From NCBI GenBank assembly GCA_017643645.1, contig JAEPNB010000004.1:1-64000 (forward strand): a stretch of 64,000 bases of DNA, given 5' to 3'. A program made the position numbers and the translations under genes. Shown here in pieces: positions 1 through 9,814 of the stretch (position 1 is the first letter of the stretch; each line of letters starts with the position of its first letter). This stretch comes from Balneola sp. Its GTDB lineage: Bacteria; Bacteroidota; Rhodothermia; Balneolales; Balneolaceae. Under the pieces are notes generated by a model. It was not told where the DNA came from. It worked only from the letters and a program-made list of their open reading frames with translations, and made no database searches.

Positions 1-958
1 TCCAAGCTCCGGCTTCCCATCTAATACTGTCTAACGGCTCTTCGCTCGCAGTACCCAAAGTAGCATAATCAAAAGCATACCATGTTTGTGGAGTGTATGG
101 AGCATCAGGTGTATCATTTAATGAACCTGCACCAACCCATAGAAGCTTTGTTTTAGGATGGATATCAAAACTTTCAGCTTTGATTCCTCTTAACACAGTA
201 TCAGGAGTTCCGAAACCACTGAATTCATCAGGCTTTTGGTATCTTAATACGAAACCATTTGTGTAACCAGCCCACCAAATAGTTTGGCCATCAGCTGAAA
301 CCTGAACATCTCTTGAGAAACTTGCTGTTGTTGTAATAACAACTTCTTCATTTTGAAGATTGCTGTCATACTTATAAATAGGTGCGTCGGTTCCAACCAC
401 ACAACCTACATAAATATTTCCTTCAGCATCTGTACTTGCTTCTCCAAGAGAACAACCTGCGGTAGGATCTACCATTGCAAGTCCTTCACCGGTTTTATAA
501 TCAACCTTATAGAGTCTGTTGAACTGAGAAATAATGATATTTCCATCTTCTATACTTGTTTCAATTCCTCTACCGGAATAACCTTCATAAGCAGTGCCAT
601 CCCAAACTCTACCTAAAGTATCATTTGGAGTTGTTCCATCAGCATATACAATTACTTTAAGAGGTGAAAAATCAGCGGGTGTTCCGTCTGCATTGTAAAC
701 ATAGACTGCTCTTGTTGTAAGAGTATCAGGATCTCCGTTGTTTCCGTCTCTGTTGGTGATAATAGTTTCAGTAGCTGAAAATGGCTGAACCCATACTTTC
801 CCATCCGGATCTACAGCTACGCCATGTACTTCAAAAAACAAATCGCTGGTATTTGCAGTATCAGGTATAAATGTATTATCGAATGTCCAATTTTGTGCAT
901 TTACCAGCATAGGCGCAAGTAAAAAACACAATAGAATTAGTAGTTTGTTGTTTTTCAT
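1..958 (-). CDS. Secreted propeller-like protein, C-terminus cut by window edge
   Basis: The open frame runs from an ATG at 956-958 off the left edge, giving the first 319 residues. It begins with a clear signal peptide (MKNNKLLILLCFLLAPMLVNAQ, residues 1-22) and has a strong Shine-Dalgarno sequence, AAAGGAGAACT, directly before the ATG. The mature part contains repeated short stretches such as GVAVDPDGKVWV, STDAEGNIYVG and QVSADGQTIWWAG, typical of NHL/SMP-30-like beta-propeller blades, so it is probably a propeller exported to the cell surface. A T9SS sorting domain may follow outside the window. It lies 79 bp downstream of the IPT lipoprotein gene and is probably the last or penultimate gene of the operon starting at 8685. 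Substrate and role are unknown. Confidence 0.75.
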   Translation of the reverse strand, partial: MKNNKLLILLCFLLAPMLVNAQNWTFDNTFIPDTANTSDLFFEVHGVAVDPDGKVWVQPFSATETIITNRDGNNGDPDTLTTRAVYVYNADGTPADFSPLKVIVYADGTTPNDTLGRVWDGTAYEGYSGRGIETSIEDGNIIISQFNRLYKVDYKTGEGLAMVDPTAGCSLGEASTDAEGNIYVGCVVGTDAPIYKYDSNLQNEEVVITTTASFSRDVQVSADGQTIWWAGYTNGFVLRYQKPDEFSGFGTPDTVLRGIKAESFDIHPKTKLLWVGAGSLNDTPDAPYTPQTWYAFDYATLGTASEEPLDSIRWEAGAW

Positions 959-1037
959 AGTTCTCCTTTTTGTATCCGTGTTTCTATAAGTTTATTTATT
1001 TGTTAAGTGTTTAACAGTCTGTACTGTATAATTTTTT

Positions 1038-2324
1038 CTAATTAAATCCAAAAATACCCGCTCTTGTACGATCGAACATATCCATAAAGTTCAGGCTTGC
1101 CGCATCTCCACCAACTACAACTACCGCAAATTCGTCATCTCTCCAGGTAATACTGAACGTTCCTTCTTTGATCATCCCGGAGTAAAAAGGTTTATGTCTT
1201 AAGGTAGGAAACACCCTTACAATACTTGTAGCTCCGTCATTTCCAATCAAAAGCTCGCCATTCGAAGCAAAGATCAGAGAGGTTATTAAACCATCATAGT
1301 TGGCCCCGAAATCAAAATAAAGTTCTCCGGCTCCCAGGTTACCTCCACCATCAATAGCGAATTTCCATACCTGCTGACTTCCGTTAATTTCGCCACCAAC
1401 ATACAATTCATTGTTGTTTTCAAAAAAGGCGACAGCATTAAATTGTCCGGTAAATGGAAACTTTGTTTCTGATTTATTGGAAGCATTAAATCTGTGAATT
1501 TGATCGCTATCTAAACCAACAACCCATAGAAACCCGTTATCATCGAAAACCATATCGTTAATTTTTAAGCCTGAGGATGAAGAAGCAGCCCAAACACCTT
1601 CCCTTTTATCATCTCCGAAAGTTTTAGTAAAAATAGCCCTGATTCCCTGTTGAGTTAAAAACAGATCATTACCCGGTCCTATTTCAAGATCACTATATGC
1701 AGTAAATCTCATTGTACTGTCTGCAGGATATGGTCTTGTATCATTTGGATCAGGTCTGGGTTCACCCGGATATTTCACTAAATCTCTGGTTATAGTACCA
1801 TCAGGTGCTATTTTAGTATATCTGATCACGCCGTTACGATCTATAATTGTATAAATATTATTATCGCCATCTATACCAACAGGCGTTGTCGGCACATAAC
1901 TAACATCTGTACCCGGATAAAACCCTTGTGGTTGCCTTAATGTGTAAGGATAACGTTCACTCAAGAATTCAGCATCTCTGACCCCGACTTGTACCGGTAA
2001 ATTCGTTCCATGGATGGTGCCGGGACGTACAATTAATTCTGTTGTTGTAGCACTTAATATAACTCCGGGTGATCCTCCAAAATTAATAACCACTTCCTCT
2101 TCTACATCAGAAAAATTTTGTCCTGTTACTATTACGGAATCAACTCCGGCGAGATATTCGGGATCCGGAGAGATATTTGTTACAACGGGTCTTTCAGCGG
2201 GCAATTGGAATTCCGGATCAAAAATACTGTTCTCGTCTCCACAGTTCGAAAAAATCAGAGCCATTCCTGAAAGAATAATAATTCTTGTGTTCAATTCTTT
2301 GAAAGTTTTAAAGTACGTTTTCAT
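1038..2324 (-). CDS. IPT/TIG-domain lipoprotein with propeller-like repeats
   Basis: This 428-residue protein is predicted to be an exported lipoprotein: a hydrophobic stretch at about 14-26 ends in FSNC with the lipidated Cys at residue 28. Residues about 44-125 match an IPT/TIG immunoglobulin-like domain (VTNISPDPEYLAGVDSVIVT, then VTGQNFSD). The rest carries blade-like repeats (GIDGDNNIYTI, MVFDDNGFLWVVG, IFASNGELLIGN) suggesting an NHL-type propeller. Its ATG directly abuts the stop codon of the PorV-like gene, so the two are translationally linked. In SusCD-type systems IPT/TIG lipoproteins often bind glycans at the surface, but here no substrate can be read from sequence. Such a role is inference only. 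Confidence 0.8.
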   Translation of the reverse strand: MKTYFKTFKELNTRIIILSGMALIFSNCGDENSIFDPEFQLPAERPVVTNISPDPEYLAGVDSVIVTGQNFSDVEEEVVINFGGSPGVILSATTTELIVRPGTIHGTNLPVQVGVRDAEFLSERYPYTLRQPQGFYPGTDVSYVPTTPVGIDGDNNIYTIIDRNGVIRYTKIAPDGTITRDLVKYPGEPRPDPNDTRPYPADSTMRFTAYSDLEIGPGNDLFLTQQGIRAIFTKTFGDDKREGVWAASSSSGLKINDMVFDDNGFLWVVGLDSDQIHRFNASNKSETKFPFTGQFNAVAFFENNNELYVGGEINGSQQVWKFAIDGGGNLGAGELYFDFGANYDGLITSLIFASNGELLIGNDGATSIVRVFPTLRHKPFYSGMIKEGTFSITWRDDEFAVVVVGGDAASLNFMDMFDRTRAGIFGFN

Positions 2325-3332
2325 TTAAAATCCAATTTGTGCACTTAACCGATTAACCTCTCCAAAAACTCCAAATTGGGTGTAGGAGTAGTCGATACTC
2401 AGGTTTAATTTGCTTAAAGGTTGAATAACCCCGAAACCGAATGACAATTTCTCTACATCTTTAGGAAATCCATAGCCACCTCTAAGTACAAACCTCTTCA
2501 TAAAAGTATATTCTGTTCCTATAAAAATTTGTTCGTCATAATCTCTTGGTCTGTTGGTATCAATTGCTACCAATAAAGAATGTGTTTCGGGATCTATATC
2601 TGTTAGATCCAGAACATTCATTGAGATTCCTATCTTGAATGTCATCGGTAATTCTTCTTCTTCTTCCGCAAAAGATACTTCTTGTGAAAAGTTTCTGAGA
2701 GCGAACGCAAAATTCAGACTTTTAAAACCCGTTTTATAAAAAGCACCAAAATCCAATACTACAACTCCTGCCGAATATGATTCGGTAATATAACCGCCAT
2801 TGTCATCAGTATTAACAGGAGCGGATGTCAAATCCTGATATGCATATTTAAAATTTGCTCCTACAGAAAACTTTTCTGTAATCGCATTGGCATAGGAAAG
2901 ACCAATGGTCATTGCCGTTGGGTTTATAGTACCGTTATTCAAATAACCATCCTGATTATTTGGATCATTATCCCTTACTGTTGCTAAAATGTCCCCGTAA
3001 TCCGCAGAAGTGGCATTCAAACCGAAAACACCAATATTTTTATTTCCGGGCTTGTATATGATAGATGCTGAGTTATAGCTTATATCCGCAAACGATTGTA
3101 CTACACCTGCAGTAACGCTGATCCTATCCTCTACTAAAGCTAATGTTGCAGGATTATAGAAGGGACTGTAAGCACCCATGTTTACTGAGGTAACCGCATC
3201 TGACATTGCAGAAGCTCTTGCGGAAGTTGAGATAGACAAAAACTTCATACTTGTCTGAGCTCTTTTATCCTGAGCATTAAGCGATGGAATAGTTAAAATT
3301 AATAAAAAAAGTATGGTAGCTATTTTCTTCAT
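2325..3332 (-). CDS. PorV/PorQ-family outer-membrane beta-barrel protein
   Basis: The 335-residue product has a signal peptide ending at LNAQ (about residue 20) followed by the family hallmark FLSISTSARASAMSDAVTS and YSPFYNPATLAL, as in the PorV/PorQ family. Alternating hydrophobic strands and a C-terminal aromatic residue (SAQIGF) fit an outer-membrane barrel. PorV is the T9SS shuttle that collects cargo from the translocon; many paralogues in this phylum have no proven role. It sits in an operon 14 bp downstream of the 727-residue secreted protein and 0 bp before the IPT lipoprotein. It may therefore be a dedicated partner of this cassette rather than the housekeeping PorV. An acidic EEEEE loop lies near residue 226. 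Confidence 0.85.
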   Translation of the reverse strand: MKKIATILFLLILTIPSLNAQDKRAQTSMKFLSISTSARASAMSDAVTSVNMGAYSPFYNPATLALVEDRISVTAGVVQSFADISYNSASIIYKPGNKNIGVFGLNATSADYGDILATVRDNDPNNQDGYLNNGTINPTAMTIGLSYANAITEKFSVGANFKYAYQDLTSAPVNTDDNGGYITESYSAGVVVLDFGAFYKTGFKSLNFAFALRNFSQEVSFAEEEEELPMTFKIGISMNVLDLTDIDPETHSLLVAIDTNRPRDYDEQIFIGTEYTFMKRFVLRGGYGFPKDVEKLSFGFGVIQPLSKLNLSIDYSYTQFGVFGEVNRLSAQIGF

Positions 3333-3346
3333 ATTTGTAGGAGCCC

Positions 3347-5530
3347 TTAGAGTATGATTACAATTTTACGAATGGCTACTTGTCCAAATTCATCGTCGTT
3401 GGGATCAGTATTTATTATTCGGGCGATATAAATACCGCTGGCAACTCGTTGCCTTGAATCAGTTCTCAAATCCCAGGATTCATCCCCGCTTCCACCTGTG
3501 TGGTCAATGGTACGAACCCTTTCACCTAATTCTGTATAGATTTCGATGGTACATTGACCCGGAATTTCATAAAACTGAATCCTGTCACTTCCATCAGAAT
3601 CTGTAGTGAATAATAAACTGTTATCAGCACTTGCTGTATACGGGTTAGGAACCACTCTTATATCACTCATTGCTTCTCCTGCAGCTCTTAACAATGTGGC
3701 AGGGTCATAAGATTGTGTATAGTATCTGTTGCTTCTTAATTTAGTACCTGTAGGAGTATTACCCGTGTTGTCATTATTTGTAGACCCTATACTTACTATG
3801 TAATAGTAATAATTAAGTCCCCTGATAGGAACATCCAGTTTGAAACCTCCCGGATTTTCGGTTCTTCCGGTTTCACCATCCAGAATTGATGTCTCCGCAG
3901 GGCTTGCTTCGTAAAGTAACCTATATGTACTATCCACTCTTCCCTGAGCACGGTAAATCTCAAAACCATCGATATTTCCAATATCGCCCTGATATTCCCA
4001 GTCTAGCTGAATTCCTCCCCCTTTTGACTCCACATAAAACAGTGCCGGAGGTTCAGGAGATGCCGGAATTGAATAACCGGAATTGAAATTTTCTACCGCT
4101 CTTTCAAAAGTTTGAAATAATGAATCCCTTCCGGTAAACACCCATTCATTCTTGGTCATACTTAATGACTGACCATTCGTTTCATATGAAATATCAGAAT
4201 ACTGATCTCCTCCTGATTCAACAATTTCTTTAAACTGACGTCCTACTCCTTCAGCAATGTCTCTTGAAATACCACTTGTACCTTCTGCAATTACAATTCG
4301 TACACTTTCGCCCGGAGCCAGAGTATAGGGACCATAGCCATAGTTGTAAGCGAAACCTCCGTCATTATTTCCTAGTTTTGGGTCGCCTGTTGGTTGAATA
4401 AAACCATCATATCCACTAGGCTCTACCTTATAAGCATGACGTTCAGAATCTCTTCCTCTTGACATCATTTCATACTCAGCAACCATCTTGGTTTCATTAA
4501 ATGCATCATTTTGGGCATACAACTTGTCATCATTATGCTCTTCTCGCATAGTGAATGGCTGTCCGGGATCATCAGAGTTATCGCTTGCAGATGCATCAGC
4601 ATGGAGCGTAACCGTTCCAACAAAATGGTAAGCTTCTAATCGTCCGGTAGTATCTGCTGCTGTTAAATATCCACCAGATGTATTAGGAATAAAAATAGGA
4701 GCCCCGATATTATCATAGTTTGCATCCATAAAAGGCGGGAATCTGCCATGCCATGCAAATTGAGCTCTGAAATCTTCCGGTTCTGCAGGTCTTAGTCCAT
4801 CACCGCGACGATCATTCATGGTATTTACCCCCCAACCGGTACCATTTCCAATGGTATGACGGGAAGCTTTTACAGGCGCCATTCTGTTTAAAAAATAAGG
4901 TATAAAGCCTTCCACAGTTTGATTTGGCAATTCAATTTCATCGTCAGCATCCGTATTACCGGTGTTTGTGAAGATATATTCTATTACATGGTAATTATCA
5001 TGATACTGTTGACTGAATTGCATTGCCGTTCTTTGCACAGTAATACCCAACAAACTATTTACTGTAGTAACAATTTTACGGTCAGCTAACATATCGGAAT
5101 CAACTTCATCATTGCTGACATCTTTAGAAAAAGATTGCAGCCCGTCTACAACTACTTCAGGAGGTGTAAACTTACTAATGGTTTTCATTTCGATAGGGGT
5201 AACCTCTCCCAGTCCCTGAACTCTTGGGCCGACATGTATAACTCTTTTCGAAAAAGTTGTACCATTTTCATCCGTAAAGTTTTCAGCGCCTAACCAGAGT
5301 GCTTTCATTGCCTGGGCATCCTGTCCAAGATAGATTGCAGGCCATTGCCAGCCACCCTGCTGCTCTTTTATAAATCCCTCTTCAATTTCAGAGCCAACGC
5401 TGGCATAGAAATTGTGGAAAGAACCTACTGATAACCACCTGTTTTCAACTTGTGCAAACAAGAAGCCTGAACAGCATATTAGTACTACTAGAAAAGAAGT
5501 CGTTTTTTTCAATGTTTTCCTAACTATCAT
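3347..5530 (-). CDS. Secreted protein with FlgD-like C-terminal domain (T9SS type A-like)
   Basis: A 727-residue exported protein with a signal peptide ending near residue 27 (GFLFAQ). The N-terminal 480 residues match no domain I recognise. Residues about 490-600 resemble a fibronectin type III module (PALFYVESKGGGIQLDWEY). The last about 90 residues form a FlgD/type A sorting-like domain: VVPNPYTA, YTELGERVRT, SGIYIARI and a final IRKIVIIL. In this phylum such C-termini target proteins through the T9SS to the cell surface. The gene lies 17 bp downstream of the TonB receptor and 14 bp upstream of the PorV-like gene, so it is probably a surface partner of both. Confident about export, not about function. 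Confidence 0.75.
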   Translation of the reverse strand: MIVRKTLKKTTSFLVVLICCSGFLFAQVENRWLSVGSFHNFYASVGSEIEEGFIKEQQGGWQWPAIYLGQDAQAMKALWLGAENFTDENGTTFSKRVIHVGPRVQGLGEVTPIEMKTISKFTPPEVVVDGLQSFSKDVSNDEVDSDMLADRKIVTTVNSLLGITVQRTAMQFSQQYHDNYHVIEYIFTNTGNTDADDEIELPNQTVEGFIPYFLNRMAPVKASRHTIGNGTGWGVNTMNDRRGDGLRPAEPEDFRAQFAWHGRFPPFMDANYDNIGAPIFIPNTSGGYLTAADTTGRLEAYHFVGTVTLHADASASDNSDDPGQPFTMREEHNDDKLYAQNDAFNETKMVAEYEMMSRGRDSERHAYKVEPSGYDGFIQPTGDPKLGNNDGGFAYNYGYGPYTLAPGESVRIVIAEGTSGISRDIAEGVGRQFKEIVESGGDQYSDISYETNGQSLSMTKNEWVFTGRDSLFQTFERAVENFNSGYSIPASPEPPALFYVESKGGGIQLDWEYQGDIGNIDGFEIYRAQGRVDSTYRLLYEASPAETSILDGETGRTENPGGFKLDVPIRGLNYYYYIVSIGSTNNDNTGNTPTGTKLRSNRYYTQSYDPATLLRAAGEAMSDIRVVPNPYTASADNSLLFTTDSDGSDRIQFYEIPGQCTIEIYTELGERVRTIDHTGGSGDESWDLRTDSRQRVASGIYIARIINTDPNDDEFGQVAIRKIVIIL

Positions 5531-5547
5531 TTAAGCTAAATTCTAAA

Positions 5548-8500
5548 TTAAAATGAAAATCTCACACCAAACCGAATAGTGCGGGGATCCAAAAAGTTAA
5601 AAAATCGTTGGTTGGGCATATTGATATATGCTTTGTCGTCCAACACTTTATCTACAAAATTACCATCAGCGTCCACAAAACCACTTCCGTCCCACTGGTA
5701 GTACTTATCCTCAATTGAATTATAATATAGTGCCCGTGAGTTACCTGTATTTGGCAGTGTAGTATAAACCTCGATCGGAACATATTCGATTTCACTTGGG
5801 CGGTAGTCTCCGGGCTTGTCGCTACCGGAAACACGTTGATTCAACAACCCAATCTCTTCCCATGTATCTGAAGAAAGATGTAGTGAATTCATATAATCAA
5901 AGTAGTCATTCCCGTCAATTAACCCGGAATTGAATATACTGAAGTTTCTACGGTTAATAACGTTACTTATATCCGCAAAAAAACCTAAACGACCACCGGT
6001 TTCAAGATTAACTTCTTTAGCGAATCTCAAGCTTGTTCCCCAGAAATCTCTGTTTTGAACATTGTTAAGTACTCCCGGAATCGAACCTCCTCCGGTATAG
6101 GTGAAATAGCTTCCCGCCTGCCATGTAACTAATGGTACAATTTGCCAATCACCAAATGGACGGACTCCCAATAATTCAGGGCCAAAATTACTTGGTGAAC
6201 GGAACTGAAGTCTCAGTCTGGCAAATGGTCGTGGAACAGGTTTGAATATATCATTATCGTCTGTTCTTCTGTCATAGTTTCTTTGATCAAACGGATTCTC
6301 ATAGTTTTCTAAAGTTCCGAATAAACCTCTGGATAAGATACTGTAAGTATAATTTATCTCACCTTCAAAATAGCGACCCCTTTCTTTTCTGAAAGTAAGT
6401 TCCAATCCACGAACGTCACCATAAGATAAAGGCTGACTTACAGAGTAGCTGTTATTATCTCTACTAATATAATCAACCTGAATTGGCTGGTCAGACAAAT
6501 CTTTATAATACCCACTTACTCTTATTAAATAATCCTCAAAAATATTATGCTCATATCCAACTTCATAAGCTACCGTTTTGGGCAATTTGTTCCTTGGAGA
6601 CGCAACTCTTGTAACGGTGTTGGTAAAAGGCTCAACTCTGACAAGATATAAGTCTTCCGGATTTGGTAATTGTATGTAATGATCATAATTAAAAAACAAC
6701 TTACTAACCTCTGTGATCGGAAAAGATACTCCCAGTCTCGGTTGTAAAACAATCTGAGGATCTACATCTGATACAGATGCAGTATCTAACGCACCAGCAT
6801 TCCCACTATCAAAAAGATCCGTAAATGCATTGTAATCATACCACTCAATGTTTGGATCAGAGTAAGTTAATCGCAATCCTGCTCTTGCTATCATCCCTTG
6901 AAACTCTAGCTTGTTTTCTGCAAATACACCAATTCTAAGTGGCGTTGTATCCCAAACCGAAATAGTTCTACCGGATGGCAATACTTTATCAAATGAGCCG
7001 TAATTAGCCCGGCTGTTCTGCCTGATAATCTCAAAACCTGCCTTTAACTGATTCACTCTGTTAAGTTGGCTAGTCATTTTAAACTTCAGACTCATATATC
7101 CAAATCTACTTGTGTCTCGGGCTGTACTCATCCCAACTCCCATTCTCATCCCGGAACCCAAGCTACTGGCTGTCTCGTCAAAGAAGCCAAAAGGACCTTC
7201 ATCAAAACCAACTCCACCAATCATAACTACGTCTGAAGTATCCCGGTATGCACCAGGGCTGGTATTATTTTCCTGATTAGAAGCATAAAATTGTACTTCA
7301 TAGAAAGTTTTTGAAGAAAGGTTATGTGAAAACTCAACTCCTAAACGTCTGTTTATTTGCTCAGACGGAGCCCAATAGTCAGATGCATATATCCTTGATT
7401 CAATGAAGCTCACTCTTTCCATGTCAGTGGTAATATCCTCATCTGAGTCAAAGAAATTATTAGCTCCAGTTTGACTTTCGGTAGTACCCGTTAACCGGTT
7501 ATAATAACCATCAATTGAGAGCTTCATTCCGGAAGCGATGTCGCTGGTTAATTTTCCCTGCCAAGTGGTTTGAATTTGTCTGTCCCTTGATAATGGAACT
7601 AAATAAATGTCTTGAGTTTGTCTGAAAGAAGTGGAGAATCGTAAATCACCAAAGCGTTCGCTTATAAAAGGAAACGGACCGCCAAACGTAAAATCTAAAT
7701 CATAGTCAGGCTCAGAAACTCCCATATCTTTTCTGTGTTGATATAAGAACACCTGTTGCGCTGCGCTTGGAGATAGATCATTAAACGGATCACCATCATT
7801 CATTAATTGCTGAGAAAGTGCGTTCCAGCCTTGAAAACTTGGGTACTCCCTTTGTGTGTATGAATCCCATGCTCCGTTTGTAGTACCGGTCCATGCAACT
7901 TCATCATCCAGATATGGTCTCAACCAGTAAGAATTTGGATCGTTAATTGCCTGTCCTACATTTTTCTGTTGAGGAGGAGTAACCCTGATCAATCCATCAA
8001 GAGTATAACGATCTCTCTCTCCTTCTTTAGTTGTAACTGTAATAAGTCCGGATCTCAAATCACCGTACTCAGCGGAAATTCCACCCAACTGTACATTAAT
8101 TCGTTCTATGGAAGTTAAACTTAAACCGGTCACAGGTCCGTTAGTTCTTGCAGAACCTAATGTACCGCCACCTAAATTAAAACCTACCTCATCTGTACCA
8201 CTTCCCCGAACGCTTAATCCCTGAACACCTGCTTGTAAACCCACAGCTTCGGTAACACTTGTGATTGGCAATGCTTCTAGAGTTCCTTTATTGATATTTG
8301 CCTGGCTACCCGCAACATCCTTTTGTACTACAGGACGCTCGGCTATTACAACAATTTCCTCTCCTTCGAAGGTTTCTTCTCTCATAGTAATGTTAATCTC
8401 TGTGGTCTGATCAACATTTACTTCTACATTTTCAATAGTTAATGGAGAGAATCCAATATAAGTTGCTTTAAGAGTGTACGTTCCCGGTTCAACATTTAAA

Positions 8501-8685
8501 ATTTGGTAGAAACCATCTGCCTCAGCTGCAGTTCCATTCTGAGTACCATCTATTATAACAGTAGCTCCGGGTAAAGGCTCCCCGGAAGAATCTTTAATGA
8601 AGCCATTGATTTTTCCCGATTGAGCGATTGCGCCGGTAGAAAATGTTAATAAGACGAAAAAAAATAGTAGCTGTTTTAAACCCAT
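5548..8685 (-). CDS. TonB-dependent receptor with carboxypeptidase-like regulatory domain
   Basis: This 1045-residue outer-membrane receptor starts with a signal peptide (to GAIAQ, residue 22). A carboxypeptidase-regulatory/CarbopepD-like domain follows at about 25-105 (GKINGFIKDSSGEPLPGATV, TYIGFSPLTIENVEV). A plug domain covers about 110-225 (VVQKDVAGSQANI, GLSLTSIERINVQLGGISAEYGD split over two motifs), then a long barrel ends in TIRFGVRFSF with a terminal Phe. The family imports ligands such as siderophores, glycans or peptides using TonB energy. It is the first gene of a tight minus-strand operon with a secreted protein, a PorV-like barrel and an IPT lipoprotein; no SusD homologue is present. 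The substrate cannot be inferred from sequence. Confidence 0.9.
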   Translation of the reverse strand: MGLKQLLFFFVLLTFSTGAIAQSGKINGFIKDSSGEPLPGATVIIDGTQNGTAAEADGFYQILNVEPGTYTLKATYIGFSPLTIENVEVNVDQTTEINITMREETFEGEEIVVIAERPVVQKDVAGSQANINKGTLEALPITSVTEAVGLQAGVQGLSVRGSGTDEVGFNLGGGTLGSARTNGPVTGLSLTSIERINVQLGGISAEYGDLRSGLITVTTKEGERDRYTLDGLIRVTPPQQKNVGQAINDPNSYWLRPYLDDEVAWTGTTNGAWDSYTQREYPSFQGWNALSQQLMNDGDPFNDLSPSAAQQVFLYQHRKDMGVSEPDYDLDFTFGGPFPFISERFGDLRFSTSFRQTQDIYLVPLSRDRQIQTTWQGKLTSDIASGMKLSIDGYYNRLTGTTESQTGANNFFDSDEDITTDMERVSFIESRIYASDYWAPSEQINRRLGVEFSHNLSSKTFYEVQFYASNQENNTSPGAYRDTSDVVMIGGVGFDEGPFGFFDETASSLGSGMRMGVGMSTARDTSRFGYMSLKFKMTSQLNRVNQLKAGFEIIRQNSRANYGSFDKVLPSGRTISVWDTTPLRIGVFAENKLEFQGMIARAGLRLTYSDPNIEWYDYNAFTDLFDSGNAGALDTASVSDVDPQIVLQPRLGVSFPITEVSKLFFNYDHYIQLPNPEDLYLVRVEPFTNTVTRVASPRNKLPKTVAYEVGYEHNIFEDYLIRVSGYYKDLSDQPIQVDYISRDNNSYSVSQPLSYGDVRGLELTFRKERGRYFEGEINYTYSILSRGLFGTLENYENPFDQRNYDRRTDDNDIFKPVPRPFARLRLQFRSPSNFGPELLGVRPFGDWQIVPLVTWQAGSYFTYTGGGSIPGVLNNVQNRDFWGTSLRFAKEVNLETGGRLGFFADISNVINRRNFSIFNSGLIDGNDYFDYMNSLHLSSDTWEEIGLLNQRVSGSDKPGDYRPSEIEYVPIEVYTTLPNTGNSRALYYNSIEDKYYQWDGSGFVDADGNFVDKVLDDKAYINMPNQRFFNFLDPRTIRFGVRFSF

Positions 8686-9036
8686 ATATTTTCAGATTGA
8701 ATAAAAGAAATCTATCCCATGGAAGGGCTTTTTTTGTTGTGCTAACATTTTAATAAAAAAAATTTATTGTTAAAAAAATTTAGTACTCCGGTAACATCTT
8801 TTGATACTTATCCGCTAATCCTTCTTTGAACAAAATTGAGACACTTTTTTTGCTCTGTAACCTGATACAGCCTTCTTTCTGGTTCTTAGAAAGTATATGT
8901 ACATAATAAACACAATGCATTTTCCTTGAGAGTAAGACCAACTACTGAACAATAAAAATTTCTTTTAAAGTTTGTATAGATCTCAAATCAAGCCAAAAAA
9001 AAAAGCTCTTAATTAAGAGCTTTTTTTGATTCTTTT
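8686..9036. other. Intergenic region upstream of the TonB-receptor operon
   Basis: This 351-bp AT-rich spacer lies between the BI-1 gene and the TonB receptor gene, both on the minus strand. It should contain the promoter of the surface operon and does contain the BI-1 terminator at 8998-9027. A poly-A/T stretch near 8752-8780 separates the start codon from the rest. I saw no clear ORF, no Shine-Dalgarno sequence before the receptor ATG (the leader is only A-rich) and no convincing Bacteroidota-type -33/-7 promoter. Confidence 0.5.
8998..9027 (-). terminator. Rho-independent terminator of the BI-1 gene
   Basis: A perfect 15-bp self-complementary sequence (AAAAAAAGCTCTTAA and its complement) with A and T runs on either side. 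It starts 10 bp beyond the BI-1 stop codon and would work in both directions. Confidence 0.85.
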
Positions 9037-9741
9037 TTAACGTCTGTTTCCAAAAATTCTCAATAGGAAAATAAACATATTTATAAAGTCCAGATACAGA
9101 GCTAACGCCCCCATCACTGCACCCTTTTTACCTTGCTCAGAATCTGCATCTAACTCCAGGCTCATATTCTTTATTTTTTGAGTATCATAAGCTGTTAATC
9201 CGATAAAGATGGCTACACCTGCATAACTAATAATCCAATATAATGTTGAACTGGCCAGGAAAATATTAACGATCGTAGCAATAATAATCCCAATAATAGC
9301 CATAAATAAAAATCCACCAATCGATGTCAGGTCTTTCTTTGTGAAATAGCCGTAAGCACTACAAATACCAAAAGTACCGGCCGTAATAAAAAATGTAGAT
9401 GCAATGGAGGCACTTGTGTATACATAAAACAGAACTGACAGGGTAACTCCGTTCAAAGCAGAATAGAGAACAAATAGAGCCGTGGCAAAGCCCGAACTCA
9501 TTGAATCTATTCTGGACACCATCCACCAAACAAGCCCTAACTCAATGGCAATGAGTATATAGAATGGCGCTGCACTTGATGCGCCGGTAAACATTCCCAT
9601 AAATGTACCCGAATCTGCAACTCTCAGTGCTACAATTCCGGTAATGGTCAGTGCTAATCCCATCCAAACGTACACTTTATTTATAAAAGTGGTTTGGATG
9701 CTTTTAATTTCTTCTGCAGTAAGTTGATGTACTTGATTCAT
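9037..9741 (-). CDS. Bax inhibitor-1/YccA family membrane protein
   Basis: The 234-residue product has about seven hydrophobic segments and the family's typical beginning (IQTTFINKVYVWMGLALTIT) and end (LALYLDFINMFIFLLRIFG). The conserved YDTQKIKNM motif lies near residue 190. Members of the BI-1/YccA family sit in the inner membrane; the bacterial member BsYetJ is a pH-sensitive calcium leak channel and E. coli YccA modulates FtsH. Here the exact role is unknown. It appears monocistronic, with its own terminator at 8998-9027 and a 73-bp gap to the DUF5916 gene. Confidence 0.9.
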   Translation of the reverse strand: MNQVHQLTAEEIKSIQTTFINKVYVWMGLALTITGIVALRVADSGTFMGMFTGASSAAPFYILIAIELGLVWWMVSRIDSMSSGFATALFVLYSALNGVTLSVLFYVYTSASIASTFFITAGTFGICSAYGYFTKKDLTSIGGFLFMAIIGIIIATIVNIFLASSTLYWIISYAGVAIFIGLTAYDTQKIKNMSLELDADSEQGKKGAVMGALALYLDFINMFIFLLRIFGNRR

Positions 9742-9814
9742 GGTATTAAAAAAGGATTTAGTTCTTGATGATATGCAATCAAAATACTAAATCCTTCGTC
9801 AATTTGATATATGT

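Noticed and set aside
353-616. Plus-strand ORF of 87 codons near the left edge
   Set aside because: It lies opposite the secreted propeller gene, whose signal peptide, Shine-Dalgarno and repeats are clear. The composition is that of an antisense shadow.
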